Origin: Streptomyces olivaceus
GTDB taxonomy: Bacteria > Actinomycetota > Actinomycetes > Streptomycetales > Streptomycetaceae
Assembly: GCF_000721235.1 (NCBI RefSeq)
Contig: NZ_JOFH01000001.1
Coordinates: 310,001 to 374,000, forward strand
DNA: 64,000 nucleotides
Direction of reading: 5' to 3'
In this document: in pieces, positions 37,237 to 45,141 of the stretch
Layout of the letters: every line of letters starts with the position of its first letter
Numbering within the stretch: the stretch's first letter is position 1
Notes under the pieces: generated by a model
Told to the model about the DNA's origin: nothing
Seen by the model: only the letters and a program-made list of their open reading frames with translations
Database searches by the model: none
Position numbers and translations under genes: made by a program

Positions 37237-38118
37237 CTATGCGGCGGCTGGCCGCTTGCGGTCGCGCCTCTGTCCGGTGCGCCATTCCTGGACGACCTGC
37301 CGGACGGTGGAGATGGCGACTTCGTCGTTGAGCCGGTCGACGATCTGCTCGGGGCTGTGGCCGCACCAGGCGAGGTGCTCGATCTCCTCGCGGCGGAGCT
37401 GGGCACGCTCGAAGAAGTTGAGTTCGCGCAGGGTCTCGGCCGGGTCGTAGGCGGGGTCGTCCAGCGCTTCGTCGTCCCAGTAGGCGGTGCCCACCCAGCC
37501 TTTGGAGGCGGCCCGGCTGCGGGTGCGTTCGGCGATGTGGGGGGCGATGCCGTGGTCTTCGGGCTTGAGGCCGTCGAGTTCGGTGTAGAGCTTGGTGACG
37601 TAGTCGGCGACCCAGCGGCGGACGGTTGTGGTCTCTGTCTGGTTTTGCAGGTAGACGATGAACTGTTTGTGGCGGGAGCAGCGGTGGGCGAGTTCGGTTG
37701 CGGTCCAGCCGTCGGCGGCGAGCGCGCGCAGCCGGCGGACGGTGCCGAGGCCGGAGGTTTGGCTGCCGGATCCGGGGAGGTCGGTGTTGGTGGCCTTGAG
37801 GGCGAGTACGCGCGTTTCGGTGGAGCGGTGGATGGTGCCTTCGTCGCCGTCGCGGACGATGCGGTAGAGCACGTTCTCGCTGATGAGGGCGTCGGCCATG
37901 ATTTGGCGGTCGGGCATGCCGGCGTCGCGGAGGCGGGCGATGTGTCGGGCGGCCCGGTGGGTGGTGGTGAGGAGGCCGCGTCCGGTGGCGCGGAGGTAGC
38001 GTCCGCGACGGACTTCGGCGGTGACGGCGGTGGTGCACGGGCGGCATTTGCATCCGCGGCGGTAGCGGCGGGGGTCTCCGTGGTCGAAGGCTTCGGCGGG
38101 GATGGCGGGGCGGCCCAT
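37237..38118 (-). CDS. Actinophage HTH-type protein, 293 aa
   Basis: The protein begins with a Cys/His region (RYRRGCKCRPCTTAVTAEVR), then GLLTTTHRAARHIARLRDAG and several HTH-like stretches (VRRLRALAADGWTATELAHR; HSPEQIVDRLNDEVAISTV). This arrangement (small Cys site, RxxAARxHIxxL, repeated HTH) is common in actinophage proteins of unknown role. It may be a DNA-binding regulator. The ATG overlaps the TAA of the membrane gene upstream. Confidence 0.72.
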   Translation of the reverse strand: MGRPAIPAEAFDHGDPRRYRRGCKCRPCTTAVTAEVRRGRYLRATGRGLLTTTHRAARHIARLRDAGMPDRQIMADALISENVLYRIVRDGDEGTIHRSTETRVLALKATNTDLPGSGSQTSGLGTVRRLRALAADGWTATELAHRCSRHKQFIVYLQNQTETTTVRRWVADYVTKLYTELDGLKPEDHGIAPHIAERTRSRAASKGWVGTAYWDDEALDDPAYDPAETLRELNFFERAQLRREEIEHLAWCGHSPEQIVDRLNDEVAISTVRQVVQEWRTGQRRDRKRPAAA

Positions 38119-38408
38119 TACTTCTCCTTCCGGGGCGGGGTGTCGGTGTTCCAGGTGGTGCGGCAGGTGTTGAGGAGCTGGTTGTCGGTGCCGGGCTGGG
38201 TGTCTTCCGCGGGCCGGGTGTCGGCGAGGAGTTCGCGGGCGGCGGTGATGCGGTCGTGGGCGTCGGCGAGGCGGTCGAGGGTGCGCCAGGTGAGGCGTCC
38301 TATGAGCCACCAGGCGGCGGCGAGGACCACGCCGGGCCCGAAGGTGTCGATCTGGGTGTCGAGCCAGGTGTAGGCGTCGATGGCGGCGGCCAGCTGGTCG
38401 ACGGTCAC
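38118..38408 (-). CDS. Membrane protein, 96 aa
   Basis: The protein begins MTVDQLAAAIDAYTWLDTQI and has one hydrophobic helix (GVVLAAAWWLIGRL), then a charged helical part and a Thr/Asn-rich end. The GTG overlaps the stop of the N6-methyltransferase. No family is recognised. Confidence 0.62.
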   Translation of the reverse strand: MTVDQLAAAIDAYTWLDTQIDTFGPGVVLAAAWWLIGRLTWRTLDRLADAHDRITAARELLADTRPAEDTQPGTDNQLLNTCRTTWNTDTPPRKEK

Positions 38409-39397
38409 GACGCCTCCCCGAGGTCGAAGGTGAGCTGTTCCTCCCGGGCTGTGGGGAGCTCGACGACGTCGGTCTTCGGCAGGGGCTGGGCGAGCATGTC
38501 GGCGAGGGCGTCGAACTCGGCCATGGCGTCGCGGACGTTGTCGCGGAGTTCGTCGAGGATCTCCATCGGGTTCCGGAACTCCGTCTCCGGCTGCTCCGGG
38601 ATCTCACGCGTCGGCCAGGTGGTGGGCTTGGCGTTGGCGGGCCGGCTAGCTGGGATGGTGACGATGACGGTGTCCACATCGGTGCCGGACTCCTTGAACG
38701 CGCCGCCAGCGACCGCTTCGACGGTGCCGCCGCGGGCTTCGACGAGTGATCGAAACTTGGCGGTCTTCCGGCCCTGGAACGTGACCGCCCACGACATGAC
38801 CGACACGAGCAGCCCGTCGGGCTTGAGGAAGCGCAGGGCGTGTTCGATGTGCTGCATGTCGGCGCCCTTGGTGAACGGCGGGTTCATGACGATGCGGTCG
38901 TAGCAGGGCTGGGCGGGGACGGTGAGGAAGTCGGCGACGGTCAGGGTGCGGGCGACGCCGGTGTCGGTGAGGACGGCGGCGTATCCGGGGTCGCGTTCGA
39001 TGCAGTCGACGACCGCGCCCGCGGTGGTGGCTGCGGTGGCGATGGCGCCGGAGCCGGCCGACGGTTCGAGTACTTCCATGCCCGGCTTGATCGCGGCGAG
39101 GTCGATGAGGCGCTGTACGACGGCACTCGGGGTGGGAAAGTACTGGGCGCTCTGCCGCTTCTCCCGCAGCGTTACGACCTGCCCCGACTCCAGGACGGGG
39201 GCGAGCGCCTGGGCGGCGTCGACGGGGAAGACGTGGGCCTGCTCGTTGGTCGTCCACCGGCCACCGACCGCCTCGAGGACTTCGTTGACCCGCTGGTACA
39301 GCTTCGGGTCCATGCGCGGGCCGGTGAGGACCAGGTGCGTGCCGTCGATGGCGGTCCGCTCCCGCAGCGCGGTGAGGATGTCGTCGGTGAGCTTCAC
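38405..39397 (-). CDS. N6-type DNA methyltransferase
   Basis: The 330-residue protein has motif I VLEPSAGSGAIA near residue 110, the acidic CIERDPGYA strand, and motif IV IVMNPPFTKG near 168, as in amino-methyltransferases acting on adenine (NPPF type). The first 85 residues (VNEVLEAVGGRWTTNEQAHV) look like a DNA-contact domain, and the tail is acidic. The GTG overlaps the previous stop. No partner endonuclease is adjacent, so it may be an orphan protecting element DNA. Confidence 0.86.
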   Translation of the reverse strand: MKLTDDILTALRERTAIDGTHLVLTGPRMDPKLYQRVNEVLEAVGGRWTTNEQAHVFPVDAAQALAPVLESGQVVTLREKRQSAQYFPTPSAVVQRLIDLAAIKPGMEVLEPSAGSGAIATAATTAGAVVDCIERDPGYAAVLTDTGVARTLTVADFLTVPAQPCYDRIVMNPPFTKGADMQHIEHALRFLKPDGLLVSVMSWAVTFQGRKTAKFRSLVEARGGTVEAVAGGAFKESGTDVDTVIVTIPASRPANAKPTTWPTREIPEQPETEFRNPMEILDELRDNVRDAMAEFDALADMLAQPLPKTDVVELPTAREEQLTFDLGEAS

Positions 39398-39774
39398 GCT
39401 GCGGCCCTCCTGGCGGCGGCCTGGCGGGCGGCGCGACGCTGGGCGGCTATGCGGCGGCCCTTGTGGGTGAGGGTCCAGACCCCGATTCGGTGTCCGTGGG
39501 TGCTGGCCTGGGTGGAGGGCACAGTGCGTCCGGTGTGCTGGATGATTCCGCCGCGGCTGAGCGCGTTGATGGCGGCGCCGAGGAAGCCGTGGCCCAACTC
39601 GGGCAGCACGTCACGCAGGTCGTTGCAGGAGAAGTCGTTGTGGCGCTGGCCGAAGTGGAAGACGGCCTGCTCGACGAGGAACTGGTCCCAGGAGGACTGG
39701 TCGTAGATCTCCTCGAGGAGGAAGTCCTTCTCGGCGGAGGCGAGTCGTTCAGCGGGTGTGAGCTTGCGGGCCAT
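39394..39774 (-). CDS. Winged-helix-like protein, 126 aa
   Basis: The protein starts MARKLTPAERLASAEKDFLL, followed by a winged-helix pattern (LVEQAVFHFGQRHNDFSCN, LRDVLPELGHGFLGAAINAL, then IQHTGRT) and an Arg/Ala-rich tail. Such proteins often bind DNA. It precedes the methyltransferase with a GTGA junction and may regulate it or share its DNA target. Confidence 0.7.
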   Translation of the reverse strand: MARKLTPAERLASAEKDFLLEEIYDQSSWDQFLVEQAVFHFGQRHNDFSCNDLRDVLPELGHGFLGAAINALSRGGIIQHTGRTVPSTQASTHGHRIGVWTLTHKGRRIAAQRRAARQAAARRAAA

Positions 39775-39809
39775 AGTGGGCTCCCTCGGTGTGTGGTGTG
39801 CTGGATGGT

Positions 39810-39842
39810 GGGGCTGCCGCAGGTTCGGGCCGCGGCAGCCCC
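39810..39842 (-). terminator. Hairpin after the ASCH gene
   Basis: ggggctgccgc and gcggcagcccc form a perfect 11-base stem around an 11-base loop, directly downstream of the ASCH gene. Confidence 0.75.
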
Positions 39843-39853
39843 AGCGGGTCCGG

Positions 39854-40252
39854 TTAGCAGACGGTGTCGGCGAGCTGTGCCTGGACGGCGGCGAGCACGT
39901 CGTCGTCCGCCGTCCAGAAGCCGAGGGCGCCCTTGGCGGGTACGGGCTCGGGCAGGGCGATCACGTCGGCGAGGGTCCAGTGGTAGAGGCCGGGCTGGGC
40001 CCAGTAGCTGCAGCAGACCTGGTTGCCGTTGTCGTAGTGGCAGCCGGTGATCGTGGCGACGGCGACGATCGCGGAGTACACGTCGAGGTGCTCGCCGTAC
40101 ACCTGCGCGTGGCGGTCGGGCTGGGCTCCGGCGTGGATGAGGATGCGGGCGCCCTCGTACTTCGCGGGCAGCCTCCACGAGCGGTTCTCGACCCGCTTCG
40201 TTCCGTGGGCGATCGCGCCCGCCCACGGCTGGCGGATGGTCAATGCCTTCAT
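39854..40252 (-). CDS. ASCH-domain protein
   Basis: The 132-residue protein begins MKALTIRQPWAGAIAHGTKR and continues VENRSWRLPAKYEG, the ASCH-domain pattern (beta strand, QPWA, GxKxxENR). ASCH proteins bind RNA or act on modified nucleosides (for example N4-acetylcytidine amidohydrolase in E. coli). The later GLYHWTLADVIALPEP is also typical. Strong hairpins on both sides make it a separate unit. Confidence 0.85.
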   Translation of the reverse strand: MKALTIRQPWAGAIAHGTKRVENRSWRLPAKYEGARILIHAGAQPDRHAQVYGEHLDVYSAIVAVATITGCHYDNGNQVCCSYWAQPGLYHWTLADVIALPEPVPAKGALGFWTADDDVLAAVQAQLADTVC

Positions 40253-40277
40253 CAGGTGGTTTCCTTGTCGGGTGATG

Positions 40278-40308
40278 GGGCCGCCCGCGATACGCCCGCG
40301 GGCGGCCC
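40278..40308 (-). terminator. Hairpin after the annealing-protein gene
   Basis: gggccgcccgcg and cgcgggcggccc form a perfect 12-base stem with a seven-base loop. It ends the recombination operon. Confidence 0.8.
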
Positions 40309-40323
40309 TGTTGCGTGTGCGGG

Positions 40324-41157
40324 CTACTGCTGGGCGGGCGCCGTGGCCGGCTTGTCGGTGTTGCCGCCGGTCAGCTCGTCGGCGGACACGCGGGGCGCCG
40401 GGAACTCGTCCTCGGCGGTGACCTCGCCGCGCTGGATCGACTTGTAGATGACCAGGAGCTGGGCGACGTCGTGCTCGGTCCACTTCGTCGACGGCCGGTC
40501 GAATCGGTTCTCGATGCGGTCGGCGGTGACGCCGATGCCCTCGAAGACCTTGATGGCGTCCGCGATGCGCTGAGCGAGGGGCTTGCCGCCGCCGTCCCGC
40601 AACGTCTGGTTGCACAGTTCCTTGGCCTCTTCGACGAACCAGGGCGGGAGGATCGCGAAGATCGCCTCGCGGACGCGGCGGGCACCGTTGTTGGCGTTCG
40701 TCTCATAGATGTCGCGCATGTCGGTGAGCTGCTTCGGCCCGTTCTTCGTGTCGCGGCGGTGCGGAACGATGAACGTTGAGCTGTTGCGGGAGTTGGTCTG
40801 GACGTCCCAGGCGAAGGCCTGCATCTCGGACTGGCCGTACTCGTCGTCGCGGCGCATCTCGACGAGGCCGTACTGGACGTTGCCCCAGACGCGGGCCAGT
40901 TCGCGGGCGAGGTGGACGGAGGCGCCGGTGACGGTGGAGCCGCCGCGGGAGTAGCGGAAGAAGGCCCGCTCGGCGAGGCCCTGCTGCTTGCAGGACTCGC
41001 GCATTTCGGCGACGGCGGCCTGGATGTTGCGGGGGCACTGCTGGGCGACGACGACCGCGGCCTGGACCTCGGCGGCGGCGCGGGACTGTTCGACGGCGGT
41101 GCCCTGACCGATGCGGGCCGGCGCCGTGGTGGACGGGACGGGGATGGGCTGGTTCAC
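40324..41157 (-). CDS. Probable ssDNA-annealing recombinase
   Basis: The 277-residue protein has CPRNIQAAVAEMRESCKQQG, then FFRYSRGGSTVTGASVHLAR and YGLVEMRRDDEYGQSEMQAF, followed by a helical DNA-binding-like part. It directly follows a RecE-like nuclease gene with an overlapping GTGA junction, the usual place of a RecT/Erf-type annealing protein. The assignment rests on that pairing; I do not recognise a diagnostic motif. Confidence 0.55.
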   Translation of the reverse strand: MNQPIPVPSTTAPARIGQGTAVEQSRAAAEVQAAVVVAQQCPRNIQAAVAEMRESCKQQGLAERAFFRYSRGGSTVTGASVHLARELARVWGNVQYGLVEMRRDDEYGQSEMQAFAWDVQTNSRNSSTFIVPHRRDTKNGPKQLTDMRDIYETNANNGARRVREAIFAILPPWFVEEAKELCNQTLRDGGGKPLAQRIADAIKVFEGIGVTADRIENRFDRPSTKWTEHDVAQLLVIYKSIQRGEVTAEDEFPAPRVSADELTGGNTDKPATAPAQQ

Positions 41158-42017
41158 GCGTACTCCTCTTGGTCGCGCCGCTCGGCCCAGGCGGGCAGCG
41201 GCAGGTAGGTGATGCGGTCGTTGAAGCCGGGCCAGCTGCCGGTGCGCTCGCATTCGGCGTAAATCCGCAGGGCGCGCTCGTTGCGGGCGCCGCCGAGGGC
41301 GAGGGCGGGGAAGTCGAGCTCGACGAGGTGCACCAGGTAGGGCGCGGTTTTCGCCTGGAACACGAAGATGAACGCGGGCTCCTGGTCGCCGTGGAGGCCG
41401 GCGGTCTTGACGCCGTCGAGGTAGAAGGCGGCCTGTGCGTGGTAGCCACGGTCGTAGACGGCTTTGGCGAGGGCTGCTTCGTCTACGGCTTTGGCGGTCT
41501 TGTAGTCGACGACGACGAGGCGGCCGTTCTCCTGTCGGGTGGGCATCCAGTCGGGTCGGCAGCGGCAGCGGACTCCGGTGCGGCGGTCTGTCCAGTAGAT
41601 CGACTGCTCTGCCACTCCCCTGCCGGGCGTGAATAGCGGCCCGGCGATGGGGTGCTGGCGGATGGCGTCGGCCATCGCCTGGACCATGTCGTGGTCCTTG
41701 GTGAGCAGCGGCACCTTGCCCGCCAGGTAGGCGTCGTCGCGCTGGATTTGGGCGTCCTTCTTCCGCCAGTCCGGGAAGTCGATGACCTCCAGTTCGGGCC
41801 CCTCCCCCAGCACGTAGAGGTGGGCGGCGTGCCCGAGGTCGAAGTCCTTCTTCGGCGGGGTGGGGTGGTCGCGGTCGTACTTGAACTGGGCGGGGCAGCC
41901 GGGCGCGAGGAGGGCACGCAGCCCGGACGAGGAGATCGACGTGCGGTCGGCGTGGTACTCCTCGGCGGACAGTCCGTCGATGACCTTCGGCGCCTCGACC
42001 TCGACGGCGGCGGTCAC
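41154..42017 (-). CDS. RecE-like PD-(D/E)XK exonuclease
   Basis: The 287-residue protein has SISSSGLRALLAPGCPAQFK near the start and RCRPDWMPTR, then VVVDYKTAKAV, giving the Asp and the DxK of a PD-(D/E)XK nuclease; a HAQAAFYLDG helix (QxxxY) follows. This is the C-terminal nuclease pattern of RecE/exonuclease VIII and lambda-type exonucleases, which create 3' tails for the annealing partner. The start overlaps the upstream TGA. Confidence 0.82.
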   Translation of the reverse strand: MTAAVEVEAPKVIDGLSAEEYHADRTSISSSGLRALLAPGCPAQFKYDRDHPTPPKKDFDLGHAAHLYVLGEGPELEVIDFPDWRKKDAQIQRDDAYLAGKVPLLTKDHDMVQAMADAIRQHPIAGPLFTPGRGVAEQSIYWTDRRTGVRCRCRPDWMPTRQENGRLVVVDYKTAKAVDEAALAKAVYDRGYHAQAAFYLDGVKTAGLHGDQEPAFIFVFQAKTAPYLVHLVELDFPALALGGARNERALRIYAECERTGSWPGFNDRITYLPLPAWAERRDQEEYA

Positions 42018-42361
42018 GCGACACCGTCCAGGGGCATGGGGCGGGCGCACGGCTCGCACAGGCCGTCGGGCGTGAACGGTCCGTCGGTGCCCCAGCAGCG
42101 CTTGCAGGTGATCGGCGTGGGCTGGAGTCCGGCGATCCGCTGGAGGGTGGCGATGCCTTCCTCGTCGTACTTGGCGAGGGCGATGGCGGCGCCGTAGTCG
42201 GGGAAGGTGGCGGTGAGTTTGGCCTGGTGGACCATGTCGGCGCGGTCGATGAGGCTGATCAGGTCTGCGGTCCAGTCGCCGGCTGGGTAGCCGCCGCGCC
42301 CGTAGTGGGAGAGGACGTGGGCGGCGACTTCGGCGGGAATGCTGGGGTTTGTGGTGCTCAT
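42014..42361 (-). CDS. Hypothetical protein with zinc knuckle, 115 aa
   Basis: The protein begins MSTTNPSIPAEVAAHVLSHY and GGYPAGDWTADLISLIDRAD, then ends with CKRCWGTDGPFTPDGLCEPC, a four-Cys zinc site. Proteins with this GxYPAGxFxxxLixxixrAD core are frequent in Streptomyces phages. The function is unknown. It precedes the RecE-like gene. Confidence 0.72.
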   Translation of the reverse strand: MSTTNPSIPAEVAAHVLSHYGRGGYPAGDWTADLISLIDRADMVHQAKLTATFPDYGAAIALAKYDEEGIATLQRIAGLQPTPITCKRCWGTDGPFTPDGLCEPCARPMPLDGVA

Positions 42362-42390
42362 CTGGTGCTCCTGAGGGTGTGCGGGGTGGT

Positions 42391-42431
42391 GGCGGCCCGT
42401 CCCGACGGGGGGAGGTGCGGGACGGGCCGCC
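42391..42431 (-). terminator. Strong hairpin before the recombination operon
   Basis: ggcggcccgtcccg and cgggacgggccgcc form a perfect 14-base stem with a 13-base loop. It lies after the gene at 42492 and just before the start of the 42014 gene. Confidence 0.85.
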
Positions 42432-42491
42432 TGGGATGCCGCGGAGCGTGGGGGTCGCCCAGCGCGGCGGGTATGGGGTTGTGGAGGCGGG

Positions 42492-42833
42492 TCAGGTGGC
42501 GACGAGGAGGCCGCGGGTCTTCTCCATCAGCCGGTCGTAGTAGCCGGTGAGGTCGAAGCCGGGGTCGCCGCGGAGTGCGTCGGCGCTGCGCGTCCAGTCC
42601 GCGAAGTCAGCGACCTCACAGGCGGCAGTCACGGCCTCCTCCTTGGTGGTGAAGGCGGCCATGGCGTAGCCGGAGTGGTGTCCGAGCCGCCAGGGGTGGG
42701 TCGTGTCGTCACCGGGGCCGCGGAGTTCGGCGGGCTGCTCGTAGACGTGCAGGCCGGGCACGGGCTCGATAGCGAGGACGAGGACGGGCGTCGCGCCGGC
42801 GCGGGCGATCACCTCATGGGTTGCGGCATTCAA
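42492..42833 (-). CDS. Hypothetical protein, 113 aa
   Basis: The protein begins MNAATHEVIARAGATPVLVL and has beta strands (VLAIEPVPGLHVY), then HHSGYAMAAFTTKEEAVTAA and a C-terminal helix. The alpha/beta order and a FTTKEEA motif suggest a small globular domain. Hairpins on both sides make it a single-gene unit. Confidence 0.62.
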   Translation of the reverse strand: MNAATHEVIARAGATPVLVLAIEPVPGLHVYEQPAELRGPGDDTTHPWRLGHHSGYAMAAFTTKEEAVTAACEVADFADWTRSADALRGDPGFDLTGYYDRLMEKTRGLLVAT

Positions 42834-42863
42834 GGGGTCCTCCGTGATCTACTGGTGTCGGAC

Positions 42864-42888
42864 CCCCGAGCGGTGCAAGCGCTCGGGG
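42864..42888. terminator. Hairpin between 42942 and 42492 genes
   Basis: ccccgagcg and cgctcgggg form a nine-base stem with a seven-base loop, followed on the plus strand by ttctttctt. It is downstream of the minus-strand gene 42942, although the T-rich side faces the other direction. Confidence 0.7.
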
Positions 42889-42941
42889 TTCTTTCTTGGG
42901 CGCCGCCCGCGCCGGCCGGTGTCTTCCGGCGGGGCGGCGGG

Positions 42942-43397
42942 TCAGGCGGCCGGGTAGGTCGGCCAGGGCTGCGGCACGTCGATGAGGGCGATCTCCTGCG
43001 TCTCGTCGTTGCTGGTGTCGCGGTGCGGCACCGGCGAGACGTAGGGCAGGACGACGGTCGGCGAGTAGGGCCGGACGAGGTCGGTGGGGACTTCGCGGAT
43101 GCGGGGCCGGGCGTTGATGACGGCGCGGCGGAGGCGTTCCTGTTCGGCCTTGGCGCGGATCGTGGTCCGGCGGAGTTCCGCGTTCGCTTCCTTGATCGCC
43201 TCGTTCTCGGCGCGGAGTTCGGCGATGGCCATGGCGTCCTGGCAGCCGCGGATCAGCGCCGTGTGGAGCTGCTGCTCACGCTCTTCGACGGCCCCGGTGA
43301 GGACGGTGTTGTCGTCTTCGATGCGGCGGGTGTGGGCGAGGAGCTTCTGGTACGGCTGGCTGTGCTTGCCGCCCGCGATGACGGTGAGGGTGCTCAC
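42942..43397 (-). CDS. Coiled-coil protein, 151 aa
   Basis: The GTG at 43397 starts VSTLTVIAGGKHSQPYQKLL. A long coiled coil follows (LRAENEAIKEANAELRRTTI), ending with basic RAKAEQERLRRAV. The C-terminus is Pro-rich. It may be a structural or regulatory phage protein; no family is recognised. It overlaps the 29-residue gene by GTGA. Confidence 0.65.
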   Translation of the reverse strand: MSTLTVIAGGKHSQPYQKLLAHTRRIEDDNTVLTGAVEEREQQLHTALIRGCQDAMAIAELRAENEAIKEANAELRRTTIRAKAEQERLRRAVINARPRIREVPTDLVRPYSPTVVLPYVSPVPHRDTSNDETQEIALIDVPQPWPTYPAA

Positions 43398-43483
43398 TGG
43401 TGCCCCTTTCGCTGGAGGTATTCGACGAGGCCGAGGATCAGAAGCGGCATGATCAGGACGAAGGGGGCGGCTATCGCGATCAC
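43394..43483 (-). CDS. 29-residue single-span membrane protein
   Basis: The frame VIAIAAPFVLIMPLLILGLV, then a basic end (EYLQRKGHQ), fits precisely between two GTGA junctions. It is nearly all hydrophobic helix with the positive end inside, as in tiny regulatory membrane peptides. Confidence 0.55.
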   Translation of the reverse strand: MIAIAAPFVLIMPLLILGLVEYLQRKGHQ

Positions 43484-43956
43484 GACGCCTCCGCGGGCAG
43501 GGGCAGGTCGGTGACCGTTCGGCTCCTGGGCTGCGGCATGGCCACCACGTCGGCCGGGCCATCGCCCGGCCCGCACTGCGGGGAGTTGCCGGCGAGGCAG
43601 ATCCGTTCGACCTGCCGCATCGCCGCGGAGGCCTTCTCGTCCCACTCCACGCGCCGCTGCTCGCGGAGCTCGCGCATGTTGTCGCCGACGTATTGGAACG
43701 GTGAGCCGGGGTTGCCGGGCCAGCGGTCGCCGGTGTCCGGGTCGAAGTGCATGTTGCGGTAGTCCAGCCACATCTGGTGGTGGACCGGGCAGACGTCCTT
43801 GGGTGGGCTGACGTTGAACCGCTCGTCCGGCGGGTACATGCGGTTGTCGGCGCGGTGCTGCTGCTGGCGCCATGCGGCGGCTTCCCACGTGCGCCACTGC
43901 CGCTTGAGGTGCTCGGGCACCGGGGCGCCGATGAACGTGTCGGGAGCGGTGTTCAC
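43480..43956 (-). CDS. Hypothetical protein, 158 aa
   Basis: The protein begins MNTAPDTFIGAPVPEHLKRQ and has CPVHHQMWLDYRNMHFDPDT near the middle, then an RELREQRRVEWDEKASAAM helix and CLAGNSPQCG near the end. His and Cys residues in the middle suggest a metal site. It ends in EAS, which carries the ribosome site of the next gene. No family is recognised. Confidence 0.62.
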   Translation of the reverse strand: MNTAPDTFIGAPVPEHLKRQWRTWEAAAWRQQQHRADNRMYPPDERFNVSPPKDVCPVHHQMWLDYRNMHFDPDTGDRWPGNPGSPFQYVGDNMRELREQRRVEWDEKASAAMRQVERICLAGNSPQCGPGDGPADVVAMPQPRSRTVTDLPLPAEAS

Positions 43957-44129
43957 GGCTTCTCCAGGAAAGTGCGGTCGATGTAGCCGGCGGCTTCGGT
44001 CTCCCGGAAGCTGGCGGCGGTGCGGAGTTCGTGGCCGCGTTCGCGTTCGGCGGTGATCGCGGCTTCCAGGGCGGCTTCGCGGGCCACGAGTTCGTCGATG
44101 GCGGCCTGCGGGTCGACGGGCGCGGTCAT
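43953..44129 (-). CDS. Helical protein, 58 aa
   Basis: The ATG overlaps the previous TGA. The protein is one long charged helix (AAIDELVAREAALEAAITAE), then FRETEAAGYIDRTFLEKP. It probably forms a coiled coil. No function is known. Confidence 0.6.
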   Translation of the reverse strand: MTAPVDPQAAIDELVAREAALEAAITAERERGHELRTAASFRETEAAGYIDRTFLEKP

Positions 44130-44389
44130 GCTGCGGCCTGTCGGAGGACGTGCCGGTAGAGGGCGGCGGTCGCGGGGCGCGGGGTGGGGATGAGCGGCCC
44201 GTGCCACGCGTACAGGTCGGGCAGCGAGACCAGCGGCGGCAGGAAGATGACGCTCCCCCGCTCGGTCGCCCCCATCCACGGTTCGCCGGTCTCGTTCCAG
44301 TCGCCGGACCACTGCCATTCGACGCCGGTCACGTCGGTGTGGGTGACGGCCAGGTCGAAGCAGACACCGTCATGCAGGTAGGTGGTCAT
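44126..44389 (-). CDS. Hypothetical protein, 87 aa
   Basis: The protein begins MTTYLHDGVCFDLAVTHTDV and carries EWQWSGDWNETGEPWMG, a tryptophan-rich beta region found in short Streptomyces phage proteins. The end is a basic helix. Overlaps of ATGA type join it to both neighbours. No function is assigned. Confidence 0.68.
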   Translation of the reverse strand: MTTYLHDGVCFDLAVTHTDVTGVEWQWSGDWNETGEPWMGATERGSVIFLPPLVSLPDLYAWHGPLIPTPRPATAALYRHVLRQAAA

Positions 44390-44589
44390 GCCGTGGTCTC
44401 CTGCTCGTGGGTGCGGAGCCACTGGCGGCGGTGGTTGTAGCGGACGTGGACCTTCTCGATCTCGGTGACGTACTCGGTCGGCGTCCACGGCTTCAGGCCG
44501 CGGGCCCGCCGCGCCATCTCCGCTTCGATGCGGGCGAGGGCGTCCTGTTCGAGGTCGGCGAGCGGTCGGGGCTCGATGACGGTCGCCAT
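44386..44589 (-). CDS. Hypothetical protein, 67 aa
   Basis: The protein has a helix LADLEQDALARIEAEMARRA and a second with EYVTEIEKVHVRYNHRRQWL, and is basic overall. It may bind nucleic acid. No family is recognised. Confidence 0.6.
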   Translation of the reverse strand: MATVIEPRPLADLEQDALARIEAEMARRARGLKPWTPTEYVTEIEKVHVRYNHRRQWLRTHEQETTA

Positions 44590-44590
44590 G

Positions 44591-44806
44591 TCAGGCCACC
44601 TCGCGGAGTCGGCGGGCCCGGTTGTCGGCGGCGGCTTGGGCGGCGACGGTGGCGAGTTTGTCGACGGCGTGCTGGGCGGTGAGGGGCAGGGCGATGGAGA
44701 TGGGGCCGAGGAGGATGAAGGCGTGCCCGTCGTGGACTTCGAAGGCGACCTCGTCGGGGTTGGTGCCGAGGATGATCGTCTGGTTGAGGATGCTGGTGTC
44801 GCTCAC
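44591..44806 (-). CDS. Hypothetical protein, 71 aa
   Basis: The GTG start overlaps the stop of the zinc-ribbon gene. The protein reads VSDTSILNQTIILGTNPDEV, then beta strands (HAFILLGPISIALPL) and a C-terminal helix AAQAAADNRARRLRE. A small alpha/beta fold is likely. Function is unknown. Confidence 0.6.
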   Translation of the reverse strand: MSDTSILNQTIILGTNPDEVAFEVHDGHAFILLGPISIALPLTAQHAVDKLATVAAQAAADNRARRLREVA

Positions 44807-45141
44807 GCCGCCGCCTCCTCGAACGCGCCCTTGACCATGGCGTTGTGGGTGTCGGCGGCGGTGTTGTAGCAGCCCATGCAGAGGAAGCTGACGGGCATCT
44901 CCTCGTCGGGGCTGTGCCAGGGCTGGGCGGGCGGCTGGAAGCGGAACAGGCGACGGTTGTGGCCGCAGTCGGGGCACTTGCCGTAGCGGCTGCTGCCGAC
45001 GATCAGCGCTTCTTCCTGGCGCCGCAGCTCGGTCTCGTGGTCGCGGTAGGTGATGCCGCAGCGGGAGCAGTCGCCGGGGTGAAAGAGCGAGCCGCCAGGG
45101 GCGACGATCGGGAAGCGGTGCTTGCAGAGGGAGATCTTCAC
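44803..45141 (-). CDS. Zinc-ribbon protein, 112 aa
   Basis: Cys and His are arranged as CKH, then CSRCGITY, then CPDCGHNRR and CMGCYNTA, enough for two zinc sites. Hydrophobic and aromatic residues (LFRFQPP) lie between them. It resembles single-stranded nucleic-acid-binding zinc ribbons, but no specific family is recognised. Confidence 0.68.
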   Translation of the reverse strand: MKISLCKHRFPIVAPGGSLFHPGDCSRCGITYRDHETELRRQEEALIVGSSRYGKCPDCGHNRRLFRFQPPAQPWHSPDEEMPVSFLCMGCYNTAADTHNAMVKGAFEEAAA

